DNA of 64,000 nt, from positions 366,386,459 through 366,450,458 of the forward strand of contig OZ010793.1 in NCBI GenBank assembly GCA_963932465.1, read 5' to 3'. The notes below the pieces were generated by a model that ran no database searches, was not told the DNA's origin, and saw nothing but the letters and a program-made list of their open reading frames with translations. The DNA is from Maratus speciosus. Lineage: Eukaryota > Arthropoda > Arachnida > Araneae > Salticidae. Of this stretch, positions 11,701-25,936 are shown one piece after another. Each line of letters opens with the position of its first letter. The stretch's first letter is position 1. The translations under genes were made by a program, and so were the position numbers.

Positions 11701-14700
11701 GTGGCGCCACGTGTTAGGCCAACAATGTAAACAAACAGAAACGCACGTGTTACCGATGAAAACGATATTTTAATCGATATAAACCGATTGTTGCACAAAG
11801 TAAACAAAGGAAACCAACAGAATGTAAACAAACAATGTAAACAAACAGAAACCCATTGTTGATTCACATTCCAGTATTGTTGGAGCCCAACAAACAGATA
11901 GGTTGTTGTTATTGGATTGTTGGGCAAAGAAACGCCACGTGTTACCGATGAAAACGATATTTTAATCGATATAAACCGATTGTTGCACAAAGTAAACAAA
12001 GGAAACGCCAGGTGGCGCCACGTGTTAGGCCAACAATGTAAACAAACAGAAACGCACGTGTTACCGATGAAAACGATATTTTAATCGATATAAACCGATT
12101 GTTGCACAAAGTAAACAAAGGAAACCAACAGAATGTAAACAAACAATGTAAACAAACAGAAACCGATTGTTGATTCACATTCCAGTATTGTTGGAGCCCA
12201 ACAATCAGATAGGTTGTTGTTATTGGAGTGTTGGGCAAAGAAACGCCACGTGTTACCGATGAAAACGATATTTTAATCGATATAAACCGATTGTTGCACA
12301 AAGTAAACAAAGGAAACGCCAGGTGGCGCCACGTGTTAGGCCAACAATGTAAACAAACAGAAACGCACGTGTTACCGATGAAAACGATATTTTAATCGAT
12401 ATAAACCGATTGTTGCACAAAGTAAACAAAGCAAACCAACAGAATGTAAACAAACAATGTAAACAAACAGAAACCGATTGTTGATTCACATTCCAGTATT
12501 GTTGGAGCCCAACAAACAGATAGGTTGTTGTTATTGGATTGTTTGGCAAAGAAACGCCACGTGTTACCGATGAAAACGATATTTTAATCGATATAAACCG
12601 ATTGTTGCACAAAGTAAACAAAGGAAACGCCAGGTGGCGCCACGTGTTAGGCCAACAATGTAAACAAACAGAAACGCACGTGTTACCGATGAAAACGATA
12701 TTTTAATCGATATAAACCGATTGTTGCACAAAGTAAACAAAGCAAACCAACAGAATGTAAACAAACAATGTAAACAAACAGAAACCGATTGTTGATTCAC
12801 ATTCCAGTATTGTTGGAGCCCAACAAACAGATAGGTTGTTGTTATTGGATTGTTGGGCAAAGAAACGCCACGTGTTACCGATGAAAACGATATTTTAATC
12901 GATATAAACCGATTGTTGCACAAAGTAAACAAAGGAAACGCCAGGTGGCGCCACGTGTTAGGCCAACAATTTAAACAAACAGAAACGCACGTGTTACCGA
13001 TGAAAACGATATTTTAATCGATATAAACCGATTGTTGCACAAAGTAAACAAAGGAAACCAACAGAATGTAAACAAACAATGTAAACAAACAGAAACCGAT
13101 TGTTGATTCACATTCCAGTATTGTTGGAGCCCAACAAACAGATAGGTTGTTGTTATTGGATTGTTGGGCAAAGAAACGCCACGTGTTACCGATGAAAACG
13201 ATATTTTAATCGATATAAACCGATTGTTGCACAAAGTAAACAAAGGAAACGCCAGGTGGCGCCACGTGTTAGGCCAACAATGTAAACAAACAGAAACGCA
13301 CGTGTTACCGATGAAAACGATATTTTAATCGATATAAACCGATTGTTGCACAAAGTAAACAAAGGAAACCAACAGAATGTAAACAAACAATGTAAACAAA
13401 CAGAAACCGATTGTTGATTCACATTCCAGTATTGTTGGAGCCCAACAAACAGATAGGTTGTTGTTATTGGATTGTTTGGCAAAGAAACGCCACGTGTTAC
13501 CGATGAAAACGATATTTTAATCGATATAAACCGATTGTTGCACAAAGTAAACAAAGGAAACGCCAGGTGGCGCCACGTGTTAGGCCAACAATGTAAACAA
13601 ACAGAAACGCACGTGTTACCGATGAAAACGATATTTTAATCGATATAAACCGATTGTTGCACAAAGTAAACAAAGGAAACCAACAGAATGTAAACAAACA
13701 ATGTAAACAAACAGAAACCGATTGTTGATTCACATTCCAGTATTGTTGGAGCCCAACAAACAGATAGGTTGTTGTTATTGGATTGTTGGGCAAAGAAACG
13801 CCACGTGTTACCGATGAAAACGATATTTTAATCGATATAAACCGATTGTTGCACAAAGTAAACAAAGGAAACGCCAGGTGGCGCCACGTGTTAGGCCAAC
13901 AATGTAAACAAACAGAAACGCACGTGTTACCGATGAAAACGATATTTTAATCGATATAAACCGATTGTTGCACAAAGTAAACAAAGGAAACCAACAGAAT
14001 GTAAACAAACAATGTAAACAAACAGAAACCGATTGTTGATTCACATTCCAGTATTGTTGGAGCCCAACAAACAGATAGGTTGTTGTTATTGGATTGTTGG
14101 GCAAAGAAACGCCACGTGTTACCGATGAAAACGATATTTTAATCGATATAAACCGATTGTTGCACAAAGTAAACAAAGGAAACGCCAGGTGGCGCCACGT
14201 GTTAGGCCAACAATGTAAACAAACAGAAACGCACGTGTTACCGATGAAAACGATATTTTAATCGATATAAACCGATTGTTGCACAAAGTAAACAAAGGAA
14301 ACCAACAGAATGTAAACAAACAATGTAAACAAACAGAAACCGATTGTTGATTCACATTCCAGTATTGTTGGAGCCCAACAAACAGATAGGTTGTTGTTAT
14401 TGGATTGTTGGGCAAAGAAACGCCACGTGTTACCGATGAAAACGATATTTTAATCGATATAAACCGATTGTTGCACAAAGTAAACAAAGGAAACGCCAGG
14501 TGGCGCCACGTGTTAGGACAACAATGTAAACAAACAGAAACGCACGTGATACCGATGAAAACGATATTTTAATCGATATAAACCGATTGTTGCACAAAGT
14601 AAACAAAGGAAAACAACAGAATGTAAACAAACAATGTAAACAAACAGAAACCGATTGTTGATTCACATTCCAGTATTGTTGGAGCCCAACAAACAGATAG

Positions 14701-17700
14701 GTTGTTGTTATTGGATTGTTGGGCAAAGAAACGCCACGTGTTACCGATGAAAACGATATTTTAATCGATATAAACTGATTGTTGCACAAAGTAAACAAAG
14801 GAAACGCCAGGTGGCGCCACGTGTTAGGCCAACAATGTAAACAAACAGAAACGCACGTGTTACCGATGAAAACGATATTTTAATCGATATAAACCGATTG
14901 TTGCACAAAGTAAACAAAGGAAACCAACAGAATGTAAACAAACAATGTAAACAAACAGAAACCGATTGTTGATTCACATTCCAGTATTGTTGGAGCCCAA
15001 CAAACAGATAGGTTGTTGTTATTGGATTGTTGGGCAAAGAAACGCCACGTGTTACCGATGAAAACGATATTTTAATCGATATAAACCGATTGTTGCACAA
15101 AGTAAACAAAGGAAACGCCAGGTGGCACCACGTGTTAGGCCAACAATGTAAACAAACAGAAACGCACGTGTTACCGATGAAAACGATATTTTAATCGATA
15201 TAAACCGATTGTTGCACAAAGTAAACAAAGGAAACCAACAGAATGTAAACAAACAATGTAAACAAACAGAAACCGATTGTTGATTCACATTCCAGTATTG
15301 TTGGAGCCCAACAAACAGATAGGTTGTTGTTATTGGATTGTTGGGCAAAGAAACGCCACGTGTTACCGATGAAAACCATATTTTAATCGATATAAACCGA
15401 TTGTTGCACAAAGAAAAAAGGAAACGCCAGGTGGCGCCACGTGTTAGGCCAACAATGTAAACAAACAGAAACGCACGTGTTACCGATGAAAACGATATTT
15501 TAATCGATATAAACCGATTGTTGCACAAAGTAAACAAAGGAAACCAACAGAATGTAAACAAACAATGTAAACAAACAGAAACCGATTGTTGATTCACATT
15601 CCAGTATTGTTGGAGCCCAACAAACAGATAGGTTGTTGTTATTGGATTGTTGGGCAAAGAAACGCCACGTGTTACCGATGAAAACGATATTTTAATCGAT
15701 ATAAACCGATTGTTGCACAAAGTAAACAAAGGAAACGCCAGGTGGCGCCACGTGTTAGGCCAACAATGTAAACAAACAGAAACGCACGTGTTACCGCTGA
15801 AAACGATATTTTAATCGATATAAACCGATTGTTGCACAAAGTAAACAAAGGAAACCAACAGAATGTAAACAAACAATGTAAACAAACAGAAACCGATTGT
15901 TGATTCACATTCCAGTATTGTTGGAGCCCAACAAACAGATAGGTTGTTGTTATTGGATTGTTGGGCAAAGAAACGCCACGTGTTACCGATGAAAACGATA
16001 TTTTAATCGATATAAACCGATTGTTGCACAAAGTAAACAAAGGAAACGCCAGGTGGCGCCACGTGTTAGGCCAACAATGTAAACAAACAGAAACGCACGT
16101 GTTACCGATGAAAACGATATTTTAATCGATATAAACCGATTGTTGCACAAAGTAAACAAAGGAAACCAACAGAATGTAAACAAACAATGTAAACAAACAG
16201 AAACCGATTGTTGATTCACATTCCAGTATTGTTGGAGCCCAACAAACAGATAGGTTGTTGTTATTGGATTGTTGGGCAAAGAAACGCCACGTGTTACCGA
16301 TGAAAACGATATTTTAATCGATATAAACCGATTGTTGCACAAAGTAAACAAAGGAAACCAACAGAATGTAAACAAGTAATGTAAACAAACAGAAACCGAT
16401 TGTTGATTCACATTCCAGTATTGTTGGAGCCCAACAAACAGATAGGTTGTTGTTATTGGATTGTTGGGCAAAGAAACGCCACGTGTTACCGATGAAAACG
16501 ATATTTTAATCGATATAAACCGATTGTTGCACAAAGTAAACAAAGGAAACGCCAGGTGGCGCCACGTGTTAGGCCAACAATTTAAACAAACAGAAACGCA
16601 CGTCTTACCGATGAAAACGATATTTTAATCGATATAAACCGATTGTTGCACAAAGTAAACAAAGGAAACCAACAGAATATAAACAAACAATGTAAACAAA
16701 CAGAAACCGATTGTTGATTCACATTCCAGTATTGTTGGAGCCCAACAAACAGATAGGTTGTTGTTATTGGATTGTTGGGCAAAGAAACGCCACGTGTTAC
16801 CGATGAAAACGATATTTTAATCGATATAAACCGATTGTTGCACAAAGTAAACAAAGGAAACGCCAGGTGGCGCCACGTGTTAGGCCAACAATGTAAACAA
16901 ACAGAAACGCACGTGTTACCGATGAAAACGATATTTTAATCGATATAAACCGATTGTTGCACAAAGTAAACAAAGGAAACCAACAGAATGTAAACAAACA
17001 ATGTAAACAAACAGAAACCGATTGTTGATTCACATTCCAGTATTGTTGGAGCCCAACAAACAGATAGGTTGTTGTTATTGGATTGTTTGGCAAAGAAACG
17101 CCACGTGTTACCGATGAAAACGATATTTTAATCGATATAAACCGATTGTTGCACAAAGTAAACAAAGGAAACGCCAGGTGGCGCCACGTGTTAGGCCAAC
17201 AATGTAAACAAACACAAACGCACGTGTTACCGATGAAAACGATATTTTAATCGATATAAACCGATTGTTGCACAAAGTAAACAAAGGAAAACAACAGAAT
17301 GTAAACAAACAATGTAAACAAACAGAAACCGATTGTTGATTCACATTCCAGTATTGTTGGAGCCCAACAAACAGATAGGTTGTTGTTATTGGATTGTTGG
17401 GCAAAGAAACGCCACGTGTTACCGATGAAAACGATATTTTAATCGATATAAACTGATTGTTGCACAAAGTAAACAAAGGAAACGCCAGGTGGCGCCACGT
17501 GTTAGGCCAACAATGTAAACAAACAGAAACGCACGTGTTACCGATGAAAACGATATTTTAATCGATATAAACCGATTGTTGCACAAAGTAAACAAAGGAA
17601 ACCAACAGAATGTAAACAAACAATGTAAACAAACAGAAACCGATTGTTGATTCACATTCCAGTATTGTTGGAGCCCAACAAACAGATAGGTTGTTGTTAT

Positions 17701-20700
17701 TGGATTGTTGGGCAAAGAAACGCCACGTGTTACCGATGAAAACGATATTTTAATCGATATAAACCGATTGTTGCACAAAGTAAACAAAGGAAACGCCAGG
17801 TGGCACCACGTGTTAGGCCAACAATGTAAACAAACAGAAACGCACGTGTTACCGATGAAAGCGATATTTTAATCGATATAAACCGATTGTTGCACAAAGT
17901 AAACAAAGGAAACCAACAGAATGTAAACAAACAATGTAAACAAACAGAAACCGATTGTTGATTCACATTCCAGTATTGTTGGAGCCCAACAAACAGATAG
18001 GTTGTTGTTATTGGATTGTTGGGCAAAGAAACGCCACGTGTTACCGATGAAAACGATATTTTAATCGATATAAACCGATTGTTGCACAAAGTAAACAAAG
18101 GAAACGCCACGTGTTAGGCCAACAATGTAAACAAACAGAAACGCACGTGTTACCGATGAAAACGATATTTTAATCGATATAAACCGATTGTTGCACAAAG
18201 TAAACAAAGGAAACCAACAGAATGTAAACAAACAATGTAAACAAACAGAAACCGATTGTTGATTCACATTCCAGTATTGTTGGAGCCCAACAAACAGATA
18301 GGTTGTTGTTATTGGATTGTTGGGCAAAGAAACGCCAAGTGTTACCGATGAAAACGATATTTTAATCGATATAAACCGATTGTTGCACAAAGTAAACAAA
18401 GGAAACGCCAGGTGGCGCCACGTGTTAGGCCAACAATGTAAACAAACAGAAACGCACGTGTTACCGATGAAAACGATATTTTAATCGATATAAACCGATT
18501 GTTGCACAAAGTAAACAAAGGAAACCAACAGAATGTAAACAAACAATGTAAACAAACAGAAACCGATTGTTGATTCACATTCCAGTATTGTTGGAGCCCA
18601 ACAAACAGATAGGTTGTTGTTATTGGATTGTTGGGCAAAGAAACGCCACGTGTTACCGATGAAAACGATATTTTAATCGATATAAACCGATTGTTGCACA
18701 AAGTAAACAAAGGAAACGCCAGGTGGCGCCACGTGTTAGGCCAACAATGTAAACAAACAGAAACGCACGTGTTACCGATGAAAACGATATTTTAATCGAT
18801 ATAAACCGATTGTTGCACAAAGTAAACAAAGGAAACCAACAGAATGTAAACAAGTAATGTAAACAAACAGAAACCGATTGTTGATTCACATTCCAGTATT
18901 GTTGGAGCCCAACAAACAGATAGGTTGTTGTTATTGGATTGTTGGGCAAAGAAACGCCACGTGTTACCGATGAAAACGATATTTTAATCGATATAAACCG
19001 ATTGTTGCACAAAGTAAACAAAGGAAACGCCAGGTGGCGCCACGTGTTAGGCCAACAATTTAAACAAACAGAAAAGCACGTGTTACCGATGAAAATGATA
19101 TTTTAATCGATATAAACCGATTGTTGCACAAAGTAAACAAAGGAAACCAACAGAATGTAAACAAACAATGTAAACAAACAGAAACCGATTGTTGATTCAC
19201 ATTCCAGTATTGTTGGAGCCCAACAAACAGATAGGTTGTTGTTATTGGATTGTTGGGCAAAGAAACGCCACGTGTTACCGATGAAAACGATATTTTAATC
19301 GATATAAACCGATTGTTGCACAAAGTAAACAAAGGAAACGCCAGGTGGCGCCACGTGTTAGGCCAACAATGTAAACAAACAGAAACGCACGTGTTACCGA
19401 TGAAAACGATATTTTAATCGATATAAACCGATTGTTGCACAAAGTAAACAAAGGAAACCAACAGAATGTAAACAAACAATGTAAACAAAGAGAAACCGAT
19501 TGTTGATTCACATTCCAGTATTGTTGGAGCCCAACAAACAGATAGGTTGTTGTTATTGGATTGTTTGGCAAAGAAACGCCACGTGTTACCGATGAAAACG
19601 ATATTTTAATCGATATAAACCGATTGTTGCACAAAGTAAACAAAGGAAACGCCAGGTGGCGCCACGTGTTAGGCCAACAATGTAAACAAACACAAACGCA
19701 CGTGTTACCGATGAAAACGATATTTTAATCGATATAAACCGATTGTTGCACAAAGTAAACAAAGGAAACCAACAGAATGTAAACAAACAATGTAAACAAA
19801 CAGAAACCGATTGTTGATTCACATTCCAGTATTGTTGGAGCCCAACAAACAGATAGGTTGTTGTTATTGGATTGTTGGGCAAAGAAACGCCACGTGTTAC
19901 CGATGAAAACGATATTTTAATCGATATAAACCGATTGTTGCACAAAGTAAACAAAGGAAACGCCAGGTGGCGCCACGTGTTAGGCCAACAATGTAAACAA
20001 ACAGAAACGCACGTGTTACCGATGAAAACGATATTTTAATCGATATAAACCGATTGTTGCACAAAGTAAACAAAGGAAACCAACAGAATGTAAACAAACA
20101 ATGTAAACAAACAGAAACCGATTGTTGATTCACATTCCAGTATTGTTGGAGCCCAACAAACAGATAGGTTGTTGTTATTGGATTGTTGGGCAAAGAAACG
20201 CCACGTGTTACCGATGAAAACGATATTTTAATCGATATAAACCGATTGTTGCACAAAGTAAACAAAGGAAACGCCAGGTGGCGCCACGTGTTAGGCCAAC
20301 AATGTAAACAAACAGAAACGCACGTGTTACCGATGAAAACGATATTTTAATCGATATAAACCGATTGTTGCACAAAGTAAACAAAGGAAACCAACAGAAT
20401 GTAAACAAACAATGTAAACAAACAGAAACCCATTGTTGATTCACATTCCAGTATTGTTGGAGCCCAACAAACAGATAGGTTGTTGTTATTGGATTGTTGG
20501 GCAAAGAAACGCCACGTGTTACCGATGAAAACGATATTTTAATCGATATAAACCGATTGTTGCACAAAGTAAACAAAGGAAACGCCAGGTGGCGCCACGT
20601 GTTAGGCCAACAATGTAAACAAACAGAAACGCACGTGTTACCGATGAAAACGATATTTTAATCGATATAAACCGATTGTTGCACAAAGTAAACAAAGGAA

Positions 20701-23700
20701 ACCAACAGAATGTAAACAAACAATGTAAACAAACAGAAACCGATTGTTGATTCACATTCCAGTATTGTTGGAGCCCAACAAACAGATAGGTTGTTGTTAT
20801 TGGATTGTTGGGCAAAGAAACGCCACGTGTTACCGATGAAAACGATATTTTAATCGATATAAACCGATTGTTGCACAAAGTAAACAAAGGAAACGCCAGG
20901 TGGCGCCACGTGTTAGGCCAACAATGTAAACAAACAGAAACGCACGTGTTACCGATGAAAACGATATTTTAATCGATATAAACCGATTGTTGCACAAAGT
21001 AAACAAAGGAAACCAACAGAATGTAAACAAACAATGTAAACAAACAGAAACCGATTGTTGATTCACATTCCAGTATTGTTGGAGCCCAACAAACAGATAG
21101 GTTGTTGTTATTGGATTGTTTGGCAAAGAAACGCCACGTGTTACCGATGAAAACGATATTTTAATCGATATAAACCGATTGTTGCACAAAGTAAACAAAG
21201 GAAACGCCAGGTGGCGCCACGTGTTAGGCCAACAATGTAAACAAACACAAACGCACGTGTTACCGATGAAAACGATATTTTAATCGATATAAACCGATTG
21301 TTGCACAAAGTAAACAAAGGAAACCAACAGAATGTAAACAAACAATGTAAACAAACAGAAACCGATTGTTGATTCACATTCCAGTATTGTTGGAGCCCAA
21401 CAAACAGATAGGTTGTTGTTATTGGATTGTTGGGCAAAGAAACGCCACGTGTTACCGATGAAAACGATATTTTAATCGATATAAACCGATTGTTGCACAA
21501 AGTAAACAAAGGAAACGCCAGGTGGCGCCACGTGTTAGGCCAACAATGTAAACAAACAGAAACGCACGTGTTACCGATGAAAACGATATTTTAATCGATA
21601 TAAACCGATTGTTGCACAAAGTAAACAAAGGAAACCAACAGAATGTAAACAAACAATGTAAACAAACAGAAACCGATTGTTGATTCACATTCCAGTATTG
21701 TTGGAGCCCAACAATCAGATAGGTTGTTGTTATTGGAGTGTTGGGCAAAGAAACGCCACGTGTTACCGATGAAAACGATATTTTAATCGATATAAACCGA
21801 TTGTTGCACAAAGTAAACAAAGGAAACGCCAGGTGGCGCCACGTGTTAGGCCAACAATGTAAACAAACAGAAACGCACGTGTTACCGATGAAAACGATAT
21901 TTTAATCGATATAAACCGATTGTTGCACAAAGTAAACAAAGCAAACCAACAGAATGTAAACAAACAATGTAAACAAACAGAAACCGATTGTTGATTCACA
22001 TTCCAGTATTGTTGGAGCCCAACAAACAGATAGGTTGTTGTTATTGGATTGTTTGGCAAAGAAACGCCACGTGTTACCGATGAAAACGATATTTTAATCG
22101 ATATAAACCGATTGTTGCACAAAGTAAACAAAGGAAACGCCAGGTGGCGCCACGTGTTAGGCCAACAATGTAAACAAACAGAAACGCACGTGTTACCGAT
22201 GAAAACGATATTTTAATCGATATAAACCGATTGTTGCACAAAGTAAACAAAGCAAACCAACAGAATGTAAACAAACAATGTAAACAAACAGAAACCGATT
22301 GTTGATTCACATTCCAGTATTGTTGGAGCCCAACAAACAGATAGGTTGTTGTTATTGGATTGTTGGGCAAAGAAACGCCACGTGTTACCGATGAAAACGA
22401 TATTTTAATCGATATAAACCGATTGTTGCACAAAGTAAACAAAGGAAACGCCAGGTGGCGCCACGTGTTAGGCCAACAATTTAAACAAACAGAAACGCAC
22501 GTGTTACCGATGAAAACGATATTTTAATCGATATAAACCGATTGTTGCACAAAGTAAACAAAGGAAACCAACAGAATGTAAACAAACAATGTAAACAAAC
22601 AGAAACCGATTGTTGATTCACATTCCAGTATTGTTGGAGCCCAACAAACAGATAGGTTGTTGTTATTGGATTGTTGGGCAAAGAAACGCCACGTGTTACC
22701 GATGAAAACGATATTTTAATCGATATAAACCGATTGTTGCACAAAGTAAACAAAGGAAACGCCAGGTGGCGCCACGTGTTAGGCCAACAATGTAAACAAA
22801 CAGAAACGCACGTGTTACCGATGAAAACGATATTTTAATCGATATAAACCGATTGTTGCACAAAGTAAACAAAGGAAACCAACAGAATGTAAACAAACAA
22901 TGTAAACAAACAGAAACCGATTGTTGATTCACATTCCAGTATTGTTGGAGCCCAACAAACAGATAGGTTGTTGTTATTGGATTGTTTGGCAAAGAAACGC
23001 CACGTGTTACCGATGAAAACGATATTTTAATCGATATAAACCGATTGTTGCACAAAGTAAACAAAGGAAACGCCAGGTGGCGCCACGTGTTAGGCCAACA
23101 ATGTAAACAAACAGAAACGCACGTGTTACCGATGAAAACGATATTTTAATCGATATAAACCGATTGTTGCACAAAGTAAACAAAGGAAACCAACAGAATG
23201 TAAACAAACAATGTAAACAAACAGAAACCGATTGTTGATTCACATTCCAGTATTGTTGGAGCCCAACAAACAGATAGGTTGTTGTTATTGGATTGTTGGG
23301 CAAAGAAACGCCACGTGTTACCGATGAAAACGATATTTTAATCGATATAAACCGATTGTTGCACAAAGTAAACAAAGGAAACGCCAGGTGGCGCCACGTG
23401 TTAGGCCAACAATGTAAACAAACAGAAACGCACGTGTTACCGATGAAAACGATATTTTAATCGATATAAACCGATTGTTGCACAAAGTAAACAAAGGAAA
23501 CCAACAGAATGTAAACAAACAATGTAAACAAACAGAAACCGATTGTTGATTCACATTCCAGTATTGTTGGAGCCCAACAAACAGATAGGTTGTTGTTATT
23601 GGATTGTTGGGCAAAGAAACGCCACGTGTTACCGATGAAAACGATATTTTAATCGATATAAACCGATTGTTGCACAAAGTAAACAAAGGAAACGCCAGGT

Positions 23701-25736
23701 GGCGCCACGTGTTAGGCCAACAATGTAAACAAACAGAAACGCACGTGTTACCGATGAAAACGATATTTTAATCGATATAAACCGATTGTTGCACAAAGTA
23801 AACAAAGGAAACCAACAGAATGTAAACAAACAATGTAAACAAACAGAAACCGATTGTTGATTCACATTCCAGTATTGTTGGAGCCCAACAAACAGATAGG
23901 TTGTTGTTATTGGATTGTTGGGCAAAGAAACGCCACGTGTTACCGATGAAAACGATATTTTAATCGATATAAACCGATTGTTGCACAAAGTAAACAAAGG
24001 AAACGCCAGGTGGCGCCACGTGTTAGGACAACAATGTAAACAAACAGAAACGCACGTGTTACCGATGAAAACGATATTTTAATCGATATAAACCGATTGT
24101 TGCACAAAGTAAACAAAGGAAAACAACAGAATGTAAACAAACAATGTAAACAAACAGAAACCGATTGTTGATTCACATTCCAGTATTGTTGGAGCCCAAC
24201 AAACAGATAGGTTGTTGTTATTGGATTGTTGGGCAAAGAAACGCCACGTGTTACCGATGAAAACGATATTTTAATCGATATAAACTGATTGTTGCACAAA
24301 GTAAACAAAGGAAACGCCAGGTGGCGCCACGTGTTAGGCCAACAATGTAAACAAACAGAAACGCACGTGTTACCGATGAAAACGATATTTTAATCGATAT
24401 AAACCGATTGTTGCACAAAGTAAACAAAGGAAACCAACAGAATGTAAACAAACAATGTAAACAAACAGAAACCGATTGTTGATTCACATTCCAGTATTGT
24501 TGGAGCCCAACAAACAGATAGGTTGTTGTTATTGGATTGTTGGGCAAAGAAACGCCACGTGTTACCGATGAAAACGATATTTTAATCGATATAAACCGAT
24601 TGTTGCACAAAGTAAACAAAGGAAACGCCAGGTGGCACCACGTGTTAGGCCAACAATGTAAACAAACAGAAACGCACGTGTTACCGATGAAAACGATATT
24701 TTAATCGATATAAACCGATTGTTGCACAAAGTAAACAAAGGAAACCAACAGAATGTAAACAAACAATGTAAACAAACAGAAACCGATTGTTGATTCACAT
24801 TCCAGTATTGTTGGAGCCCAACAAACAGATAGGTTGTTGTTATTGGATTGTTGGGCAAAGAAACGCCACGTGTTACCGATGAAAACCATATTTTAATCGA
24901 TATAAACCGATTGTTGCACAAAGAAAAAAGGAAACGCCAGGTGGCGCCACGTGTTAGGCCAACAATGTAAACAAACAGAAACGCACGTGTTACCGATGAA
25001 AACGATATTTTAATCGATATAAACCGATTGTTGCACAAAGTAAACAAAGGAAACCAACAGAATGTAAACAAACAATGTAAACAAACAGAAACCGATTGTT
25101 GATTCACATTCCAGTATTGTTGGAGCCCAACAAACAGATAGGTTGTTGTTATTGGATTGTTGGGCAAAGAAACGCCACGTGTTACCGATGAAAACGATAT
25201 TTTAATCGATATAAACCAATTGTTGCACAAAGTAAACAAAGGAAACGCCAGGTGGCGCCACGTGTTAGGCCAACAATGTAAACAAACAGAAACGCACGTG
25301 TTACCGCTGAAAACGATATTTTAATCGATATAAACCGATTGTTGCACAAAGTAAACAAAGGAAACCAACAGAATGTAAACAAACAATGTAAACAAACAGA
25401 AACCGATTGTTGATTCACATTCCAGTATTGTTGGAGCCCAACAAACAGATAGGTTGTTGTTATTGGATTGTTGGGCAAAGAAACGCCACGTGTTACCGAT
25501 GAAAACGATATTTTAATCGATATAAACCGATTGTTGCACAAAGTAAACAAAGGAAACGCCAGGTGGCGCCACGTGTTAGGCCAACAATGTAAACAAACAG
25601 AAACGCACGTGTTACCGATGAAAACGATATTTTAATCGATATAAACCGATTGTTGCACAAAGTAAACAAAGGAAACCAACAGAATGTAAACAAACAATGT
25701 AAACAAACAGAAACCGATTGTTGATTCACATTCCAG
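8718..25736. repeat. 311-bp satellite array, about 54 units, with higher-order structure
   Basis: A nearly perfect tandem array. Each 311-bp unit is block A (about 119 bp) plus block B (about 192 bp). Both start GTGTTACCGATGAAAACG and share about 65 bp; A then carries AGGTGGCGCCACGTG, B carries ATTCCAGTATTGTTGG. The array starts A-A-B at the left edge, one unit lacks block A (15983 to 16486 is 503 bp, not 311), and one has lost exactly AGGTGGCGCC (at 18108). Other marked variants: a CAATTTAAAC change at about 12968, 16579, 19057 and 22478, and a 6-bp deletion at about 15414 and 24924. Per unit there are three CACGTG palindromes, five GTAAACAA words and one CTCF-like core. The ~122-codon minus-strand frames with 311-bp spacing are not genes. 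Confidence 0.98.
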
Positions 25737-25936
25737 NNNNNNNNNNNNNNNNNNNNNNNNNNNNNNNNNNNNNNNNNNNNNNNNNNNNNNNNNNNNNNNN
25801 NNNNNNNNNNNNNNNNNNNNNNNNNNNNNNNNNNNNNNNNNNNNNNNNNNNNNNNNNNNNNNNNNNNNNNNNNNNNNNNNNNNNNNNNNNNNNNNNNNNN
25901 NNNNNNNNNNNNNNNNNNNNNNNNNNNNNNNNNNNN
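25737..25936. other. Assembly gap, exactly 200 N
   Basis: The left side is satellite and the right side is not, so the gap hides the right end of the array. Exactly 200 N suggests a placeholder of unknown real length. Confidence 0.98.

Noticed and set aside
8718..25736. CRISPR-like array
   Set aside because: Unit length is 311 bp, there are no unique spacers and no cas genes, and the setting is a eukaryotic genome.
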